Assembly: GCA_030248215.1 (NCBI GenBank)
Contig: JASANG010003332.1
Coordinates: forward strand, 124,001 to 188,000
Direction of reading: 5' to 3'
Source: Enoplolaimus lenunculus
Lineage: Eukaryota > Nematoda > Enoplea > Enoplida > Thoracostomopsidae
Length of the DNA stretch: 64,000 bases
The notes under the pieces were generated by a model, which saw only the letters and a list, made by a program, of their open reading frames with translations, was not told the origin of the DNA and did no database searches. Position numbers and translations under genes: made by a program. Below, piece after piece: positions 34,344-46,472 of this stretch; the first letter of the stretch is position 1; every line of letters begins with the position of its first letter.

Positions 34344-37300
34344 CGTTTGTTGCAGTAAACAACCGCAACTAGCCATTTCCGATTGTGATACTCCATGGCA
34401 CATCGAATTGGATATGCAACTAAGTACATCACTCGGGGTACAGGTTTGTTGAACACTGCTTGTCACAATTGCCGTATATCCCCCGCTTCTGTATGCAGAA
34501 GTAGAGCCACAAGTATAGTTCCCTTGCAACTGACTACGCGGAACGTACTGAGCTCGAGGCGGACCCACGACAGCCGTGCTAGCATCACCCGGCAGAGAAT
34601 GACCAGCTTGCCTGTCAACATTTATAGCATTTGTATCTTGCTGAAGTTCAACCTGTGTAACATTATTACACCCTGGTGATTCTTGACTCACATGACTATT
34701 TCTCATAGTTGCCGGATTTGTTACATTGCCGACGGCTACTATCTGTTGATGTTGGTGCCCGTGTTGTGCCGGTTGTGCCAGAAATTGCAACAGTTTCGCT
34801 TCGTTTGTTTTCTGCTTATCAACATGCTGGTTATCTTGGCGAAGATTGCTGTTGTGTCCCACCGATTGAAATCCAGATTCCTGTGACTGTTGTCGTTGAT
34901 GTTGTTGTAGTTGTTGCTGTTGTTGTGGTTGTTGCTGCTGTTGTTGTTGCTTTTGCTGTTGTTGTGGTTGTTGTTGTTGTTGTTGTTGTTGTTGTTGCAG
35001 CTGCTGCTGTTGTTGTTGTTGTTGTTGATGATGATGATGTTGCTGCTGCTGTGGCTGAGCCGACCCAATTTCTGAATAGAGTAGATGACCAGAGGTAAAC
35101 AACTGTGCCCCAGAGCTATCCGTAAACACAGAATCGATCATTGAATCGAACAGTCCCCCAAAGCCTGCCGCAGACGTAATAGGATCGGCAAAATTAGACG
35201 CAACGCCGACAGAAGACACCGGTGTATATTCTGCTTGTTGCTGATGCCCGGAAATCTCCACAGGTCCAACCTGACTAGAAGAAATCGGAACACGAGACTC
35301 CGGCTTACATGGGGAATAATGCTTATTGCTGTGTTCGCAATTTTCCAATGACAGGTGGCTCAAATCTTTAGCATATGCCGAATAAGACATTGGGCAACTC
35401 GCAATCAGGGATAAGTCTTCACTTGTGTGCCGTAATGAAACATTTGAAGATGGCTGGGCCGAAATGGCTAAAGAACCATTATCGGCAGTGGTACAAGTCA
35501 AAATATCGCTAAAATCAGGCCTATTCGAAAACCTTTGACTAGAATTTTTCGCATAATACATAGGCGAAGATTTCGACTGAACCTCTAGACCACCTTCCTT
35601 GGGGGCACTCGGCCCTCCTCGTACCCCACAACAGCATGGACAACTACATACCATATCTTCGTCCAAACGATGAGCATCGGTTGCATTTCGCAATCTGTTC
35701 GCAAGTCCACTATCGCGATAACAATGCCGACCTTTATTCAATTTGCGTTTTGCCAATTCACTTTGGCTGAGCCCTCTCACAGGCTGGCGCCCTGCGCCCG
35801 CAGAATCCAATGGCAATTCCTCACCAAGCAGTAACCGAATAAGCGCCTGCCGCGAAATAGTGAACATATCGATAGACCTTTCTGAATGGTTAATTTCGGA
35901 CTCGCAACAAATTTCTACCGCACTACCTGTACCTAATAAAATGGCAGTGCTTGGTTTTTTATGCTTATACTGATCCGTTGAACCACAACACAATTTCTTT
36001 GAAGAACGATCCCGTTTTCGACTACCAAAGTCTGTTTCCGTAGCTTCCGAACTAGAACTATCGCTATCAACCACCATCGCTTCGACTGAAGATGTCGATG
36101 ACGTCATATCGCGGTAAAATCTGTCATTGCGGCCCCCAGGCCCTCCTGCTGCACTGCCTCCACAATTTCCAATTTCCCCAGTCAAAACTTGTAATCTATC
36201 GTCGTGAGGTTCGGTCACGCTTGATGCTGAAGCCTGCAAGCACAGTTGTTGCCTATCTTCCAAAATCCCTACCGATTTACCGACACCACGAAAATGCGAA
36301 CTACACACCACTCCACCATGACAATTATCAGAACTTGTCCGTTTTTGCGCACATATAGACTGATCCGTATTTGCAACCTCCATACCACAACCAAATCCAG
36401 AACCTTGAGAACAGCCAGTATTCTGGCTGTTTTTATTTTGGTCTCCAGCGTGACTGACATTAACACAGATAGTTTTGCTAAGATCACTTGCACATACGCA
36501 GCTTACCGCTGGTACTACCGAGACATCAGAACGACCATTCAAACTACCACAGCTGTATTTCTTCGACGAAATTTTTGAATTTGGTTCATTTGCCCCAGAT
36601 CCACAAATTACAGGCTGACTATCCTCACAACTAAGCTCTTCATTAGTGTTGTGTTTACGTTTGACCCTAGAATACTGACTGCGTTTTTCGTCATCATTCA
36701 TAATTAGCTCTTTTTTCATACCAACCTGAAAAACTGAAAAATTAAACGTTTTTACATCCCACATTAGCAAACAATTTTAAATCAAGTCGTTCACCAATCC
36801 TTGACACTCGTGAAACATTTGTTTACCGAAGTACAAAAACTTAAAACCGAACCATATTTTAAAAGTAATACCACAACCACACCTTGACGCATTCTAAACC
36901 TGAATTGTAGTTGCATGAAAAAAGAACAGCTCAGACAAAAAATTTCCCGTATTTACAATTTTCGCATGAATCAAATGCTTTATTCAACAATTACGATGCA
37001 ACGCACATAACCCCCTAAAATTAATCACAGTCTCCGGTATTGAAATTTTAAAGAAAGACCACAGACCAATGGCGGATCCAGGAATTCTCAGCTGGGTATC
37101 CGAAAATGACCGGACACCCCCGACGACACCCTACCGATAATAACAGTTTCAGCGGGTGTTATGAAATGTGGGACCAAAAAATTTCAAACTTGACATACCG
37201 TAAAGCATTTATCCAAACGACATTTCGAACAAAATCGGCGAGATATCGCATTAATATCACAGTTGTTGGTAAACGGACATTGGAATGTCTAAAATACTTA

Positions 37301-37718
37301 TATCGATATATTAAATAAAGCTGGATCGCTGAACCATACGTCACTTGAGCATTGTGTTGCATGGCTTGTAAACATTTGCGAAATGTGCGGAACATATTAT
37401 ATACAATATTCATACTTACAATTAAATCAACAGATTTTGTCGGATTACGTTCTGTCCGTGGACACTGTTTTGAGCATGATTTTACAGCCAACTCCTACAC
37501 TACGCTCAAAACCTAAATCTAAAACCACAATTTAACTCCAATTGTACACACGTCACCTATAAAAAACAAAAACGACCATTGAATACCTTATTTTTCACAG
37601 CATTACGACGAAAAAATGCTTTACACGACTCGCACGAGATCACGTTAAAATTGCAACCAAACGCTTTATCACCACAAACACGACAAGTTTTCACTGGTTG
37701 CGGTGAATTTGATGTCAT
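31563..37718 (-). CDS. HR96-like: HR96/DAF-12-type nuclear receptor with giant Gln-rich hinge (7 exons)
   Basis: Nuclear receptors of this group are ligand-regulated transcription factors; HR96 senses xenobiotics and lipids in flies and DAF-12 binds bile-acid-like steroids in nematodes. Exons in transcript order: 37587-37718, 37199-37288, 34116-36725, 33345-33576, 32719-32863, 32255-32407, 31563-31764. All borders are GT-AG and phases agree, giving 1187 residues. Residues 11-80 are the DNA-binding domain with P-box ESCKA, diagnostic of HR96/DAF-12/NHR-8. Residues 75-94 are the basic extension VGMKKELIMNDDEK. Residues of about 95-930 form a low-complexity hinge with two glutamine runs. The ligand-binding domain (about 930-1187) has FRTICQDDQIALLKGGCTEL (signature helices), LFTPDR and the AF-2 helix PLLIEIFD. 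The start chosen is the ATG ten residues before the first zinc-binding Cys. Closest subgroup within HR96/DAF-12 is not resolved by eye. Confidence 0.93.
33920..34074. mobile_element. GC-rich fold-back element, family C, copy 1
   Basis: It lies in receptor intron 3. The left end is AGGGGGCGCTATACTTTTGA and the right end has TATATAGCGCC, close to inverted. The centre is a perfect-looking dyad around GGTATCGTATGTGAATTACT and CACGTACGATACC. CGTCACCG words are iterated. Copies 2-4 are at 41009-41225, 43010-43142 and about 56320-56471. Confidence 0.7.
34116..36725 (-). CDS. HR96-like: Receptor exon 3: DNA-binding extension and giant hinge
   Basis: A single 2610-nt exon (870 codons, residues 75-944). 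It opens with VGMKKELIMNDDEKRSQYSR and a basic VKRKH, typical of the C-terminal extension after finger 2. The body is rich in Ser, Gln, Gly and Asn, with a His/Gln block (QPQQQQHHHHQQQ, residues about 630-690) and a second Gln run (about 868-915). A Cys-rich patch CSCPCCCGVRGG lies mid-hinge. The last residues, LNEFEQSRLNELITANE, look like helix 1 of the ligand-binding domain. Family hinges are usually far shorter. Confidence 0.9.
34198..34350 (-). repeat. Second CAA/CAG-rich tract coding glutamine
   Basis: Mixed CAA/CAG codons interrupted by CTA, CCG and AAA encode the second Gln-rich run just before the ligand-binding domain. Confidence 0.9.
34885..35060 (-). repeat. CAA/CAG-rich tract coding glutamine and histidine
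   Basis: Mixed CAA and CAG codons (plus-strand TTG/CTG) with a CAT run encode Gln/His. Codons are interrupted and mixed rather than pure, which usually slows length change. Confidence 0.9.
37199..37288 (-). CDS. HR96-like: Receptor exon 2: second zinc finger
   Basis: This 30-codon exon encodes TFQCPFTNNCDINAISRRFC then SKCRLDKCFT, with an acceptor ATTTTAG and donor GTATGT. Cys spacing C-x5-C-x9-C-x2-C is exactly that of nuclear-receptor finger 2, and it joins in phase to VGMKKEL in exon 3. A longer open frame overlapping it on the same strand is in a different phase and is not the gene. Confidence 0.93.
37587..37718 (-). CDS. HR96-like: Receptor exon 1: start codon and first zinc finger
   Basis: The exon encodes MTSNSPQPVKTCRVCGDKAF then GCNFNVISCESCKAFFRRNA, ending VKNK before a GTATTC donor. 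The four zinc-binding Cys of finger 1 and the P-box ESCKA are present. The exon is only 44 codons long and easily missed by ORF calling. Confidence 0.93.
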
Positions 37719-37878
37719 TATGGTGATACAAAGCACTCAGGACATTTACATTGTATGCATCAAATTATAGTTGAAAGTAATACATGGCATATCTAGTGTC
37801 AACAAATTGTGCAGTACATATTTCGATATTTATTAGAATTTAACAATACTACACCATTACCTAGAAAAATAATATGTA

Positions 37879-38210
37879 CTGTGGTGGCCCCAAATAAGAG
37901 GGTGTTGGACTGATATTTATTTGGCCTCTTTAGAGGATACCCCCTGTTTTTCGGTTGCGCACTGTTATTTAATACTTATGAATGTACTTTTATAACTTAA
38001 GTACGCTTTAAAGTTCTGAACTCAACATTATTTGGTCCTGCAGTCAGTTATGCGCAACAATTAGGGGTAATTGACATTTATGCACTCTAATTAGGGTTCA
38101 GGGACTCTATCCGCTTACGGAATCTTATTAGGGATACAGACTCCTATTGATTGGGACTCAAAATGGGGACCCCTCTCTTATTACTCACCCTTTTATTCGG
38201 TTCACTACAC
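37879..38210. mobile_element. TA-target MITE family B, copy 3
   Basis: The left end CTGTGGTGGCCCCAAATAAGAG follows a TA (37877-37878) and the right end TTCACTACAC precedes a TA. It shares the family phrase GGACTGATATTTATTTGGCC. It sits about 160 bp upstream of the receptor start codon, in or near its promoter. Confidence 0.78.
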
Positions 38211-38997
38211 TAGTGTGTTCGTACAAAACAAATGGCATATGCTAACTAGGGACCTGTCTGCTAACCCTAAGCAAAGCGTAATCAAAAATCTAACCTTATG
38301 CTTGTCAGCCTTTAAGTCTCCCAATAACCCTTTCACCCAGTGGCCAGGTAACTAAAATTAACATGGCCCAAACAAATTAAATTCTGCATATATGTCTTTA
38401 GAAAAGAATTAATTGCAATTAGTGTAGTTTTCGCTTCCAGCGCACATTCACAGGCTTAAAACACCGCATACTGTGACTACCGGTTTCAATGCTATGAGTC
38501 CACCGAAAACACATGTAAAGCTTTTGGTAACCTACACTTAGCACTGGTTCGATCTTATAGCATTAATGTCAACTTTTTTGCAAGCCAAAATTACTCTGGT
38601 TTGTCGAATTATATTAGCTACTTCAATAAAAGATGGAAATCTGGCAAAGCGAATAAAACAGGCCTCGCACTTCTAGCATAAATTTACTAAACCTAAGCCA
38701 ACAAAACCTAAGACTTACGACTTTCTTCGCGGTTTGTTTTATAGACGGGATATTAAAATTTTGATTCTGGGCAGCACTGCGTTGAAATTGAATAGCGGCA
38801 TAATCACATGGAGGCAAGGTTGACAAGATTGATGTCAACAGAACGGCGCCGACTGCGTTCCAAATTTCGGCAACGTTAGTTTTAAAGTCGGAACTGTTGC
38901 TTAAACATATTCCAACACTAAGCATCCGCCTAAGCTGAAGCAAAAATTTGACTATAGCCTAAGCATGCGCTATAGAAGTTGCGATCAATGTAAAGAA

Positions 38998-39137
38998 CAG
39001 AGGCGGAACAGTATTATAAGTATATTCCTAAGCGTAAGCCAAAGCGTAAGAATGAACATATTCCTAAGCCAAGCAAAAAAACTTAATCTAAAGCTTAAGC
39101 TTACTCTATTGCCGTCCCACAAAAAACGTTCCGCCCA
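38998..39137. mobile_element. Small CCTAAGC-word element remnant
   Basis: The left edge CAGAGGCGGAACAGT and right edge AACGTTCCGCCCATG are roughly inverted. The interior iterates TTCCTAAGC/CGTAAGC as in 14019-14195. The right edge resembles GGGGCGGAACGTTTTT at 14950. Confidence 0.5.
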
Positions 39138-41008
39138 TGATTTTTACAAGGCAACAGAAAACGAAATTTTAGCAAAACGGACGCCGCTGAAACGAAGTTG
39201 CTCAAACTCGTTACCAAAAGCTACCCCGCAGTCAAAAATTAATTCTGGTGAACAGCCGAACGCGGGAGCGATAAAAAATATAGTAATACCGACCACAATT
39301 TCTACTGGACAGTGGCACTTATTGAAACCGAATGACGTCCTCACAAACGTGTAAGTTGATGAAAAATTGTTTTACTCGTTACCCGCCTTATTTATTGTGC
39401 GTTCAATACAATCGAGCCTATCACCGTTAAAAATAGGCTTGCCGTTTTTCATGAAAATTTTGGGCGGTAAACAATCACAAATTTCGTCTTTCGCTTTGAA
39501 ATTCTTTACCCCGTACCAGCGGGTAGCGTGCAGTTCTTTGCCCTCCTATCGGGCAGTAAGCAATTTTATATGAGTAAGCAAAACCTCGTGCTTTGCATTT
39601 TGCACATAACCCTGGGTGTGCATTGCACTACGATCTATATCGCTCATTTTAATCTATCTATTAAAACGGATGCAATAAACACTATCACTGTAAATTAAAA
39701 TTTATTCAGAAATAAACATTTTTTGACCAGATCGTGCACAAGGTAGGCGTGTGACTGTCCAATAAACATTATAAATAAAGAAATAGAATTTTTAAAATTA
39801 CAATATATATAAAACGATATAATCATCACTAATCGTGAGTTCAGCCAAAAGCCCATGTATAAAACTGGTCGTGAACTAAATCTACGCATAAAGCCTAAGC
39901 GAACGCTTCAAGCCTATGCCTTTGTTCGGGATTTGTTCTATACACGGGTGATTAATTAAATATACAGCTCCGTAACACTTTACTAAGCGTTATATAATGA
40001 AACAGTTTTAATCCTTGCAATTTTAATTTTCGTTAAATAATAAATATTTATGCTGAATATGGAATTTTGAAATACTAACTTCTGTCAATTACTTTTCACA
40101 TGATAGAAATTCTAGCAGTTGTAAGATCATTAACACTGTGATCGACCTCGACTAACTTAAATTTGAAAGAAAGCGCACAAGACCTTAAAAAACCACATAT
40201 ATAAAAAATAACTGCGAATATTTCAAAAAAGATGCAAGGAAATTTTTGTAAGTAACAGTTTAAAACCGAACGCCTGAATTTGAAACAACAATAATTTAAA
40301 ACATCAATGAAAACGCATACACAGCACAAATATCACCAAGACAATATCAAAAAACAAAGCTATGGGAAACACAACATGAGTCTTGCTAATAAATATATAA
40401 TAAATTACACTACAACTACAATTAATTCTAACTATTTCTAATATAAATAGACGTTTAAACACAATATAATACACTTAAAAAAGTTTTTGTAAGCAGCTTA
40501 AAGTCATTATTTCTCCAGTAAAAATTCAAACAAGGATCTATCTGTAAACCAAAAAGGGAAAAATACATCATAAAACAATATTTTCTGCCTTGTATCAACC
40601 ACATAGACAGTTACTCAACTAATTTTTGCGATGCGTGGCTTCAGTAGCTGGTCTGCACATTTGCGAATAATACTTTAAGAAAGTAACTGATGTGAAGAAA
40701 TCCGTCGGCAAAATATCAACTCTGAAACTTTTAGTTTTAAGCCAGATTAACCAGTTACCAAAAACCCGATGCCTGTGTTAAACTTAGCTCTACAACCTCT
40801 ATGAAGGGCAATGCATAATCCTACGAAAGTTGACTTTTAAAAAACAGAAAAATCCGCCAGTTCACATAAAATTATCTTAAACCGAACAAACCAAAGCTGA
40901 TCATCAAAACAAATTTCAGAGCTGCATCCACGATACTACTTGGTTTTAGAATACAAAATGTACCATTAACCAGAAGTCTGTACTATGTTTTAAAGATAAA
41001 CTATTCAA

Positions 41009-41225
41009 AGGGTTGCGCTATATTTTTGTTGACGTCTGGCGCAGTTGGTCACCTGTACGGCGCCACCCGTCGTCATGCGTCACCCGTAGGGCGCCGTCTG
41101 TCACTGTGTGGTATCGTACGCAAATAACCAACGTACAATAACTTATGGTAGAACGGTGACGGACGGCGCCGTACGGGTGACGGACGGTGACGAACAACGC
41201 CGGACGTCAAGTATAGCGCAACCCT
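41009..41225. mobile_element. GC-rich fold-back element, family C, copy 2
   Basis: The ends are exact inverses for AGGGTTGCGCTATA (41009-41022) and TATAGCGCAACCCT (41212-41225). The inside iterates GTCACC/GGTGACGGACGG words, which pair across the element, so the single strand could fold on itself nearly end to end. Confidence 0.85.
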
Positions 41226-43009
41226 AACTGTGGCAACAGTCATCTGAGTTGTTTTAAGAAAACACGATTTTCCAAAGCAAGACGTTTTCAACCAAAAACT
41301 GAAGCCGACAGTAGCCAATCAAATCCCAAGATTTGGGCCAGTGCAATGTAGAATCAAGGTGGATTACGACTGTCAACACATAAATCAGAAAAATTAGGGA
41401 TATCAAGTAACCAATCAGAAACCGCACAGCTTTATTAGGAACACATTTATCTGAGTTAAGTAAAATTACCAAATGAATTACAGTCGACCTCCAGTTAGAA
41501 GAAGTTACAACCAGGTGATTATGATGCATCATAATCAATTTAGTAGACCCCCATCCCTACTGCAACAGCTAGAAAATTTCTTGAACGAATTCGTACATTA
41601 ACGTTTCACTTCCTCAAAATCCGAATAACCAGATTATTCTTCTAAATATCTATCTGTCACTTATATAAAAAGAATTAATTGCACTATAATGAACAACAGA
41701 AACAAATAAGACATATGTATACATTATATATAATATATAAGCATTTTTTTAAAAACACAAAAACAGACTTGTGGTGCATATAAAATGAGCAAAAATTAAA
41801 GCAAATTCAATAGCAGTTTTGCGTTGTTCGCTTAAAAATCGGTATATGGCGTGCACATAAATTAGTAGAATTTAAAATAATGGCATGAATCAGACTGCAA
41901 AAAACGCCTGGGCAGAATAATTAAACACGAAACAGCAACACAAAAAATGAATTCCTGGGTGGCGTATCGGAAAACAACTTAATATCTGTAGTAGCTATAA
42001 TCAAATGGCGTTATGATGCGTGCCTCACAATAATTTTGTCAACACTGAACCTAATTTTTTCGCAGCCTTGGGCTAACTGGAGCTAATCTAGTAGGCAAAA
42101 TTACTGTGAATGACGCATAATTCCGAACTGCCAGCAACGACAAGGTTAGCAAAAACGCCCTACTATTAATAAACTGAACGTCTGAACACGTTTTCTATGA
42201 ATTACATAACAATAAAAATACACCCTCTTCATATTCAAACAGTCTGAAGCCAAAATATCCATTTATGTTTCAAACATATTCATTCGACTGATCGAACCCT
42301 GACCCGCTCGTTCATACCTAAAAATCCATTATTAAACTCTAGCCGGTTCCGGTATCCGATAAAATCAATATCCGGTCGATCCTGACCATGGAATAAACGC
42401 TACAATAAATACACAGTTAAAATATATTACAAAACACATTGCACCTAGTATATGGTTATGTAAGTTCTGTTCTGAATGAAACCCGTTCATTTTAATTCAG
42501 CTCACAACATTTGCGTATACTTCAACACGATTTGCGAAAACTGCATCACTCATTTCTTACAAAGTTTAAAACCCTAACTATATGCAATCAAGTTTCATTA
42601 TACAATATACGGAGTACAATTTTTGGCAACAACACGACTTAAAACAAAACGTCAAGTCGAGACTCAACGCAAATCGTAATTTTTAAAATTTCTGTAGCAA
42701 CATGTGAAATTTAAAATTTTGCTTAAAATTCTCGCAGGAAAATTACAAAACCGAAGTTTGATGAACCGACCAGCAGCCGTAAATGAACATTCAAATAAAA
42801 AAGTCAAGTTCAAGCAAGAACACCGGATACCAAACTCAAGTAATCATCATCCGGTTACTTACTTAAAATACATATATACATACATACGAACGACGCAGTA
42901 AACATCACAAAGTGCCACTTTTCATACACAATCAATTCAATAAATGAACAATAATACACTAAAAAACGTCGTGTACAATAATGCATTTATTGCACATTGC
43001 AACAAGCTA

Positions 43010-43142
43010 AGGGTGACGCTATACTTTTTGACGATTTTAACGCGATCGGGCGGCACCGCCAGGCATCACATATGTGCCGCATGACAGGCAACACATATAG
43101 AAACGTAAATAAAAGTACTTCACGATAATTATAGTGTCACCC
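43010..43142. mobile_element. GC-rich fold-back element, family C, copy 3 (diverged)
   Basis: It starts AGGGTGACGCTATACTTTTT and ends ATTATAGTGTCACCC. The interior is diverged from copy 2 but keeps the dyad GCATCACATATGTGCC. Confidence 0.65.
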
Positions 43143-43328
43143 CAGCGCTCAAATACTGTTATACTCACACGACCATCGTGAGTGAAACAATAAATATTTT
43201 CAATATTTTACCAGAAAACAGTCATTGTTGAGATAGTTCCTACTAAATTAAAATACTGGTCTGATGCCTGACATTATTTTTATTAACCAAACTTAGACGG
43301 TGAAGTTTCAAAAAAACTATGGGGGTGC

Positions 43329-43460
43329 GGCCCAATGTTACTTTTAGGGCGGTAATTGTGGAATAAGCATATCCTTAAGTCAAAGCGTGGAAAAACTGTA
43401 AACCTAGACTGTTTTGCAGACCCACCAGAAATCGGAACGACCCTAAACGTAACATAGGTC
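43329..43460. mobile_element. CCTAAGC-type MITE, diverged copy
   Basis: It starts GGCCCAATGTTACTTTTAGG and ends CCCTAAACGTAACATAGGTC, matching the ends at 14019 and 27630. No clear target duplication was found. Confidence 0.65.
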
Positions 43461-44592
43461 AGTCAGGGTGCGGATACAAATCTATATAGGTTTGAGAAAA
43501 CTATAACTACGCACACCCACACTCTCTGAGTTGAAAATTAATCATATAACTTTAAATGTTGCCTTGACGTTACTCAATTTATGAACGACTGGAATATCAA
43601 AACCTCCTTTAAGCTCATTTGAGTATGTACTTTACAGGGGTTACGTACATATTATACATCTTACATTGTATAGAAATAAATACATCATCTGCAGCGGATC
43701 CAGAATGAAATTTTGGGGACGAAACGGGTGCAAGTTTTGACAGGTAGCAGCACCAGCATTTCTATTTTTCCAAAAAAGTCTATTTAACTATGGATATTTT
43801 AGAACAAACAACAAAGGTGTATTTCCAACCAAGATAGTAAAAAAAGCGAAGTTCCACTCATACAACAGAAGATTTTACAACGAAACAAATATATCTTTTC
43901 AGAATAATTAGTTTTTGATCGTAACTTAAGAAACGTTACTTAAATAATGTCAGTGAGTCTGAAGATTAAAAACGTAATTTGTTGAACAAACCTTTCTGTT
44001 TGACAGTGGTATCCTGGTCCTTGTTATACACTGATACTGCTGCTTCAGAATTTAACTACAAACATAATGCAATGCAGAATTAGTGAGGCCGTCTATTAAA
44101 AACGTGTACTGTATCACGTGTGAGTGACTAAACTACAAATCAAAAGCCATTATACGCACTGGTGCTGAGCTGCTGTTGTGAAATTTGAGGCAGATCCTAA
44201 AAGCAACAATGATTTAGCAACATCAACAAATATCTCCAACGCAGTGTGAGCGAACTAGGGCTACGAGTTTAGAACGCTGCAAACCACAACTGATCCATAA
44301 TATGAAATTTCAATGCAAATTCAATGTAAAACCTATGACGCATGTTCTCAGCGTGAATACACAAAACCGCCCAAAGTTCATTATTAAGTAAAGCGTCCTT
44401 TTACTAGGAAGACAACTCGAACGCCACGTATGTAGTTAGCGCCTACCAAAACCCAACTTCTCCCTACATTAAGGCCTCATACACTAGAGCTATTTGACAC
44501 CCACCCAACTCATCCTGTCAAAATCAAAGCTTACGAATAGGTGATCTTTTCCCTAAACCTAAACCGAAATCCGGGGAGCAAGTGCACAAATG

Positions 44593-46472
44593 CTAGAGCT
44601 GTTTGATACCCACCCAGCTCACCTTAGTATAACCGCTTTGTACAGCGTCCGTGACAGTCGGTTCCGGATGATAATACCCTGTTGCGGCAGCTGTCGCCAA
44701 ATCATAGTCGCGTTGTTGTTGAGTTGGTGAATTTGGCGACAGCGCAGCAGATCCGTCGCCGGTTGTACTAGTCGTACCGGTATCTCCCGGTGACGGCTTA
44801 TGACTCTTATGATGATCGGAGGTTCCTACTGTTCCGTTCAAACCTCCATTTGTTGCTGCTGTATTTGTCGTCGTGGATGAGCTCATTGAAGGCGACAGCG
44901 GGGACAGTGTCATGTTATGGTTGGTGTAATGCATATTATTACTGCTGCTATTTTGAAAATATGAAGGATAATGTGCATGATGATGATGATGTGGGTGATA
45001 ACCTGAGGCAGCGGCGGCTGCAGCCATCGCTTGAGCAACGTGATAATTGTTCAACACTGAAATAATTTAATACTAAACACCGGCACATAGACGGCAACAT
45101 AAAATACAAAAAAACATCAAAGAACAACAATAGTCCACTTTAAAATGTTTTTGCCACAACAAGCACATAAAAACTATATGAAATACAGTGAGTCCGATAT
45201 CTGACCTCTGTGCTATTAAACGAAATTCGTTTCACCCCAATGGGTGGGACAATCGTTATTATGTATAACACAAGAGAACATCCGTACAACAACTTGCCGT
45301 CGGATTTATTTCCAAACTATACGCAACAGCTGCGTGCAAGCGATATTCCAATTCCGGCTAGAATCTAAACTGAAAATACGTTCCGATTCTGGTTTCCGTA
45401 TCCAATATCATTTAAATCCGCTTTCCGAACCCGCCAGACATTCATAAAAATTATGTAACTCTCTCAAGTATCCTTGTATGTACCGCCTTTACTTACCGTG
45501 TCTAGCGGCAATATCAGGTCGAAACGATGCGAGTAGCGCAGCAGCGGCCGCAGCAGTAGCTGCTGCAGTCACCGCTGACGAGTTGGTCGCACCGCCTGAC
45601 GGTCCGCCAACCGACTGCGGAAACAAACTTGCCATGCCGTCAATTAGAGGCGGGGGTGGCATAGGTGGTATACCAGGCGGCGGAGACCCAGGATAATGAA
45701 TAGCGCCGGTACCGTCTCCGGTTGTATACGACACGGCTGATCCAGCACATGAATGAGAGGGCGGTAGTCCAGGATACGCGGCAGTGTTTGAGCCTGCCGC
45801 ACCTGTTGTCGAATACCGATCAAAGTATGCACCGGCTGAATGATAGCCGTACGCAGCGGCGGCAGAATTAGCAGCCATTGAATATTTGTCGTACGATAGT
45901 GTTGATGTTGGAGGCAGAAAATAATTGTTGTACCAGCTGGCACCGGGGAAATCTGAAATTAAACAAAATATTGTACTAAATTACAAACAACCTATATACT
46001 CTTTCACTCTTTGCTTAACATACAGGGCGTCCGCTACTGAAATAGAGAAGAGGAACTACTCGGTGAAAGCTCTTGCTCTCGATTCAACATTATTGAGCCG
46101 TACAACAATATGTGTTGGCGCATTAAACACGTATCATGCGTTACTTTCTCACGTTAATACAGAATAATATCAGTGTAATGAGTTTTACTGTTTGTTATGC
46201 GAGCAGACAAACAAAAACAAGAGTAATGAGACATTTTAGGATAAAATATATGTGCTCAATCGAAATTGCTTTATTTTCATAAATATGCTACCAACCAGAA
46301 ACTTGCGAAATCCTGGTTGTTATGGTGTAAGGTATTATATAACAACCACTTATAAACAGCCAGGTGAATAAAAACTACATCAATAAATTTATTTAACCAA
46401 ATCAGTATAGTAACTTACCCTGATTACATATTCCAGCACCATATCCAAATTTCGGAATCATAGTTGAGTAAG
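44593..46472 (-). CDS. MSI: Musashi exons: Ala/His-rich C-terminal tail
   Basis: Exon 46419-46472 encodes [18 protein letters not shown]; 45497-45952 is rich in Ala, Tyr, Pro and Gly, with [16 protein letters not shown] and an Ala run; 44593-45056 has [18 protein letters not shown] and a Ser/Thr-rich end. The last exon either reads to the stop at 44593 or is spliced at ACTAAG|GTGAGC (44623/44622) to a further exon; I could not find such an exon. Confidence 0.85.

Larger units (their letters stand above)
38211..44592. other. Long intergenic stretch between receptor and Musashi
   Basis: No gene is recognised. It holds the element remnants listed separately, CCTAAGC-word patches around 38255-38330, 38690-38960 and 39890-39920, and a CCGGTTCCGGTATCCG patch at 42340-42380. 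A duplicated 30-base motif links 44483-44514 with 44592-44625 at the end of the Musashi coding region. Confidence 0.45.

Noticed and set aside
34709-35098. Plus-strand frame rich in Val (VVVVAVVVV)
   Set aside because: It is the antisense of the CAA/CAG tract in the receptor hinge.
37159-37491. Minus-strand frame with FRTFRKCLQAM, resembling the end of a nuclear-receptor zinc finger
   Set aside because: It lacks the finger-2 cysteine pattern. The true finger-2 exon (37199-37288) is in another phase with correct spacing and splice sites.
38965-39354. Plus-strand frame ending before a GTAAGT-like site
   Set aside because: Its first half is a CCTAAGC-word element; the second half has no recognised domain and no good acceptor.
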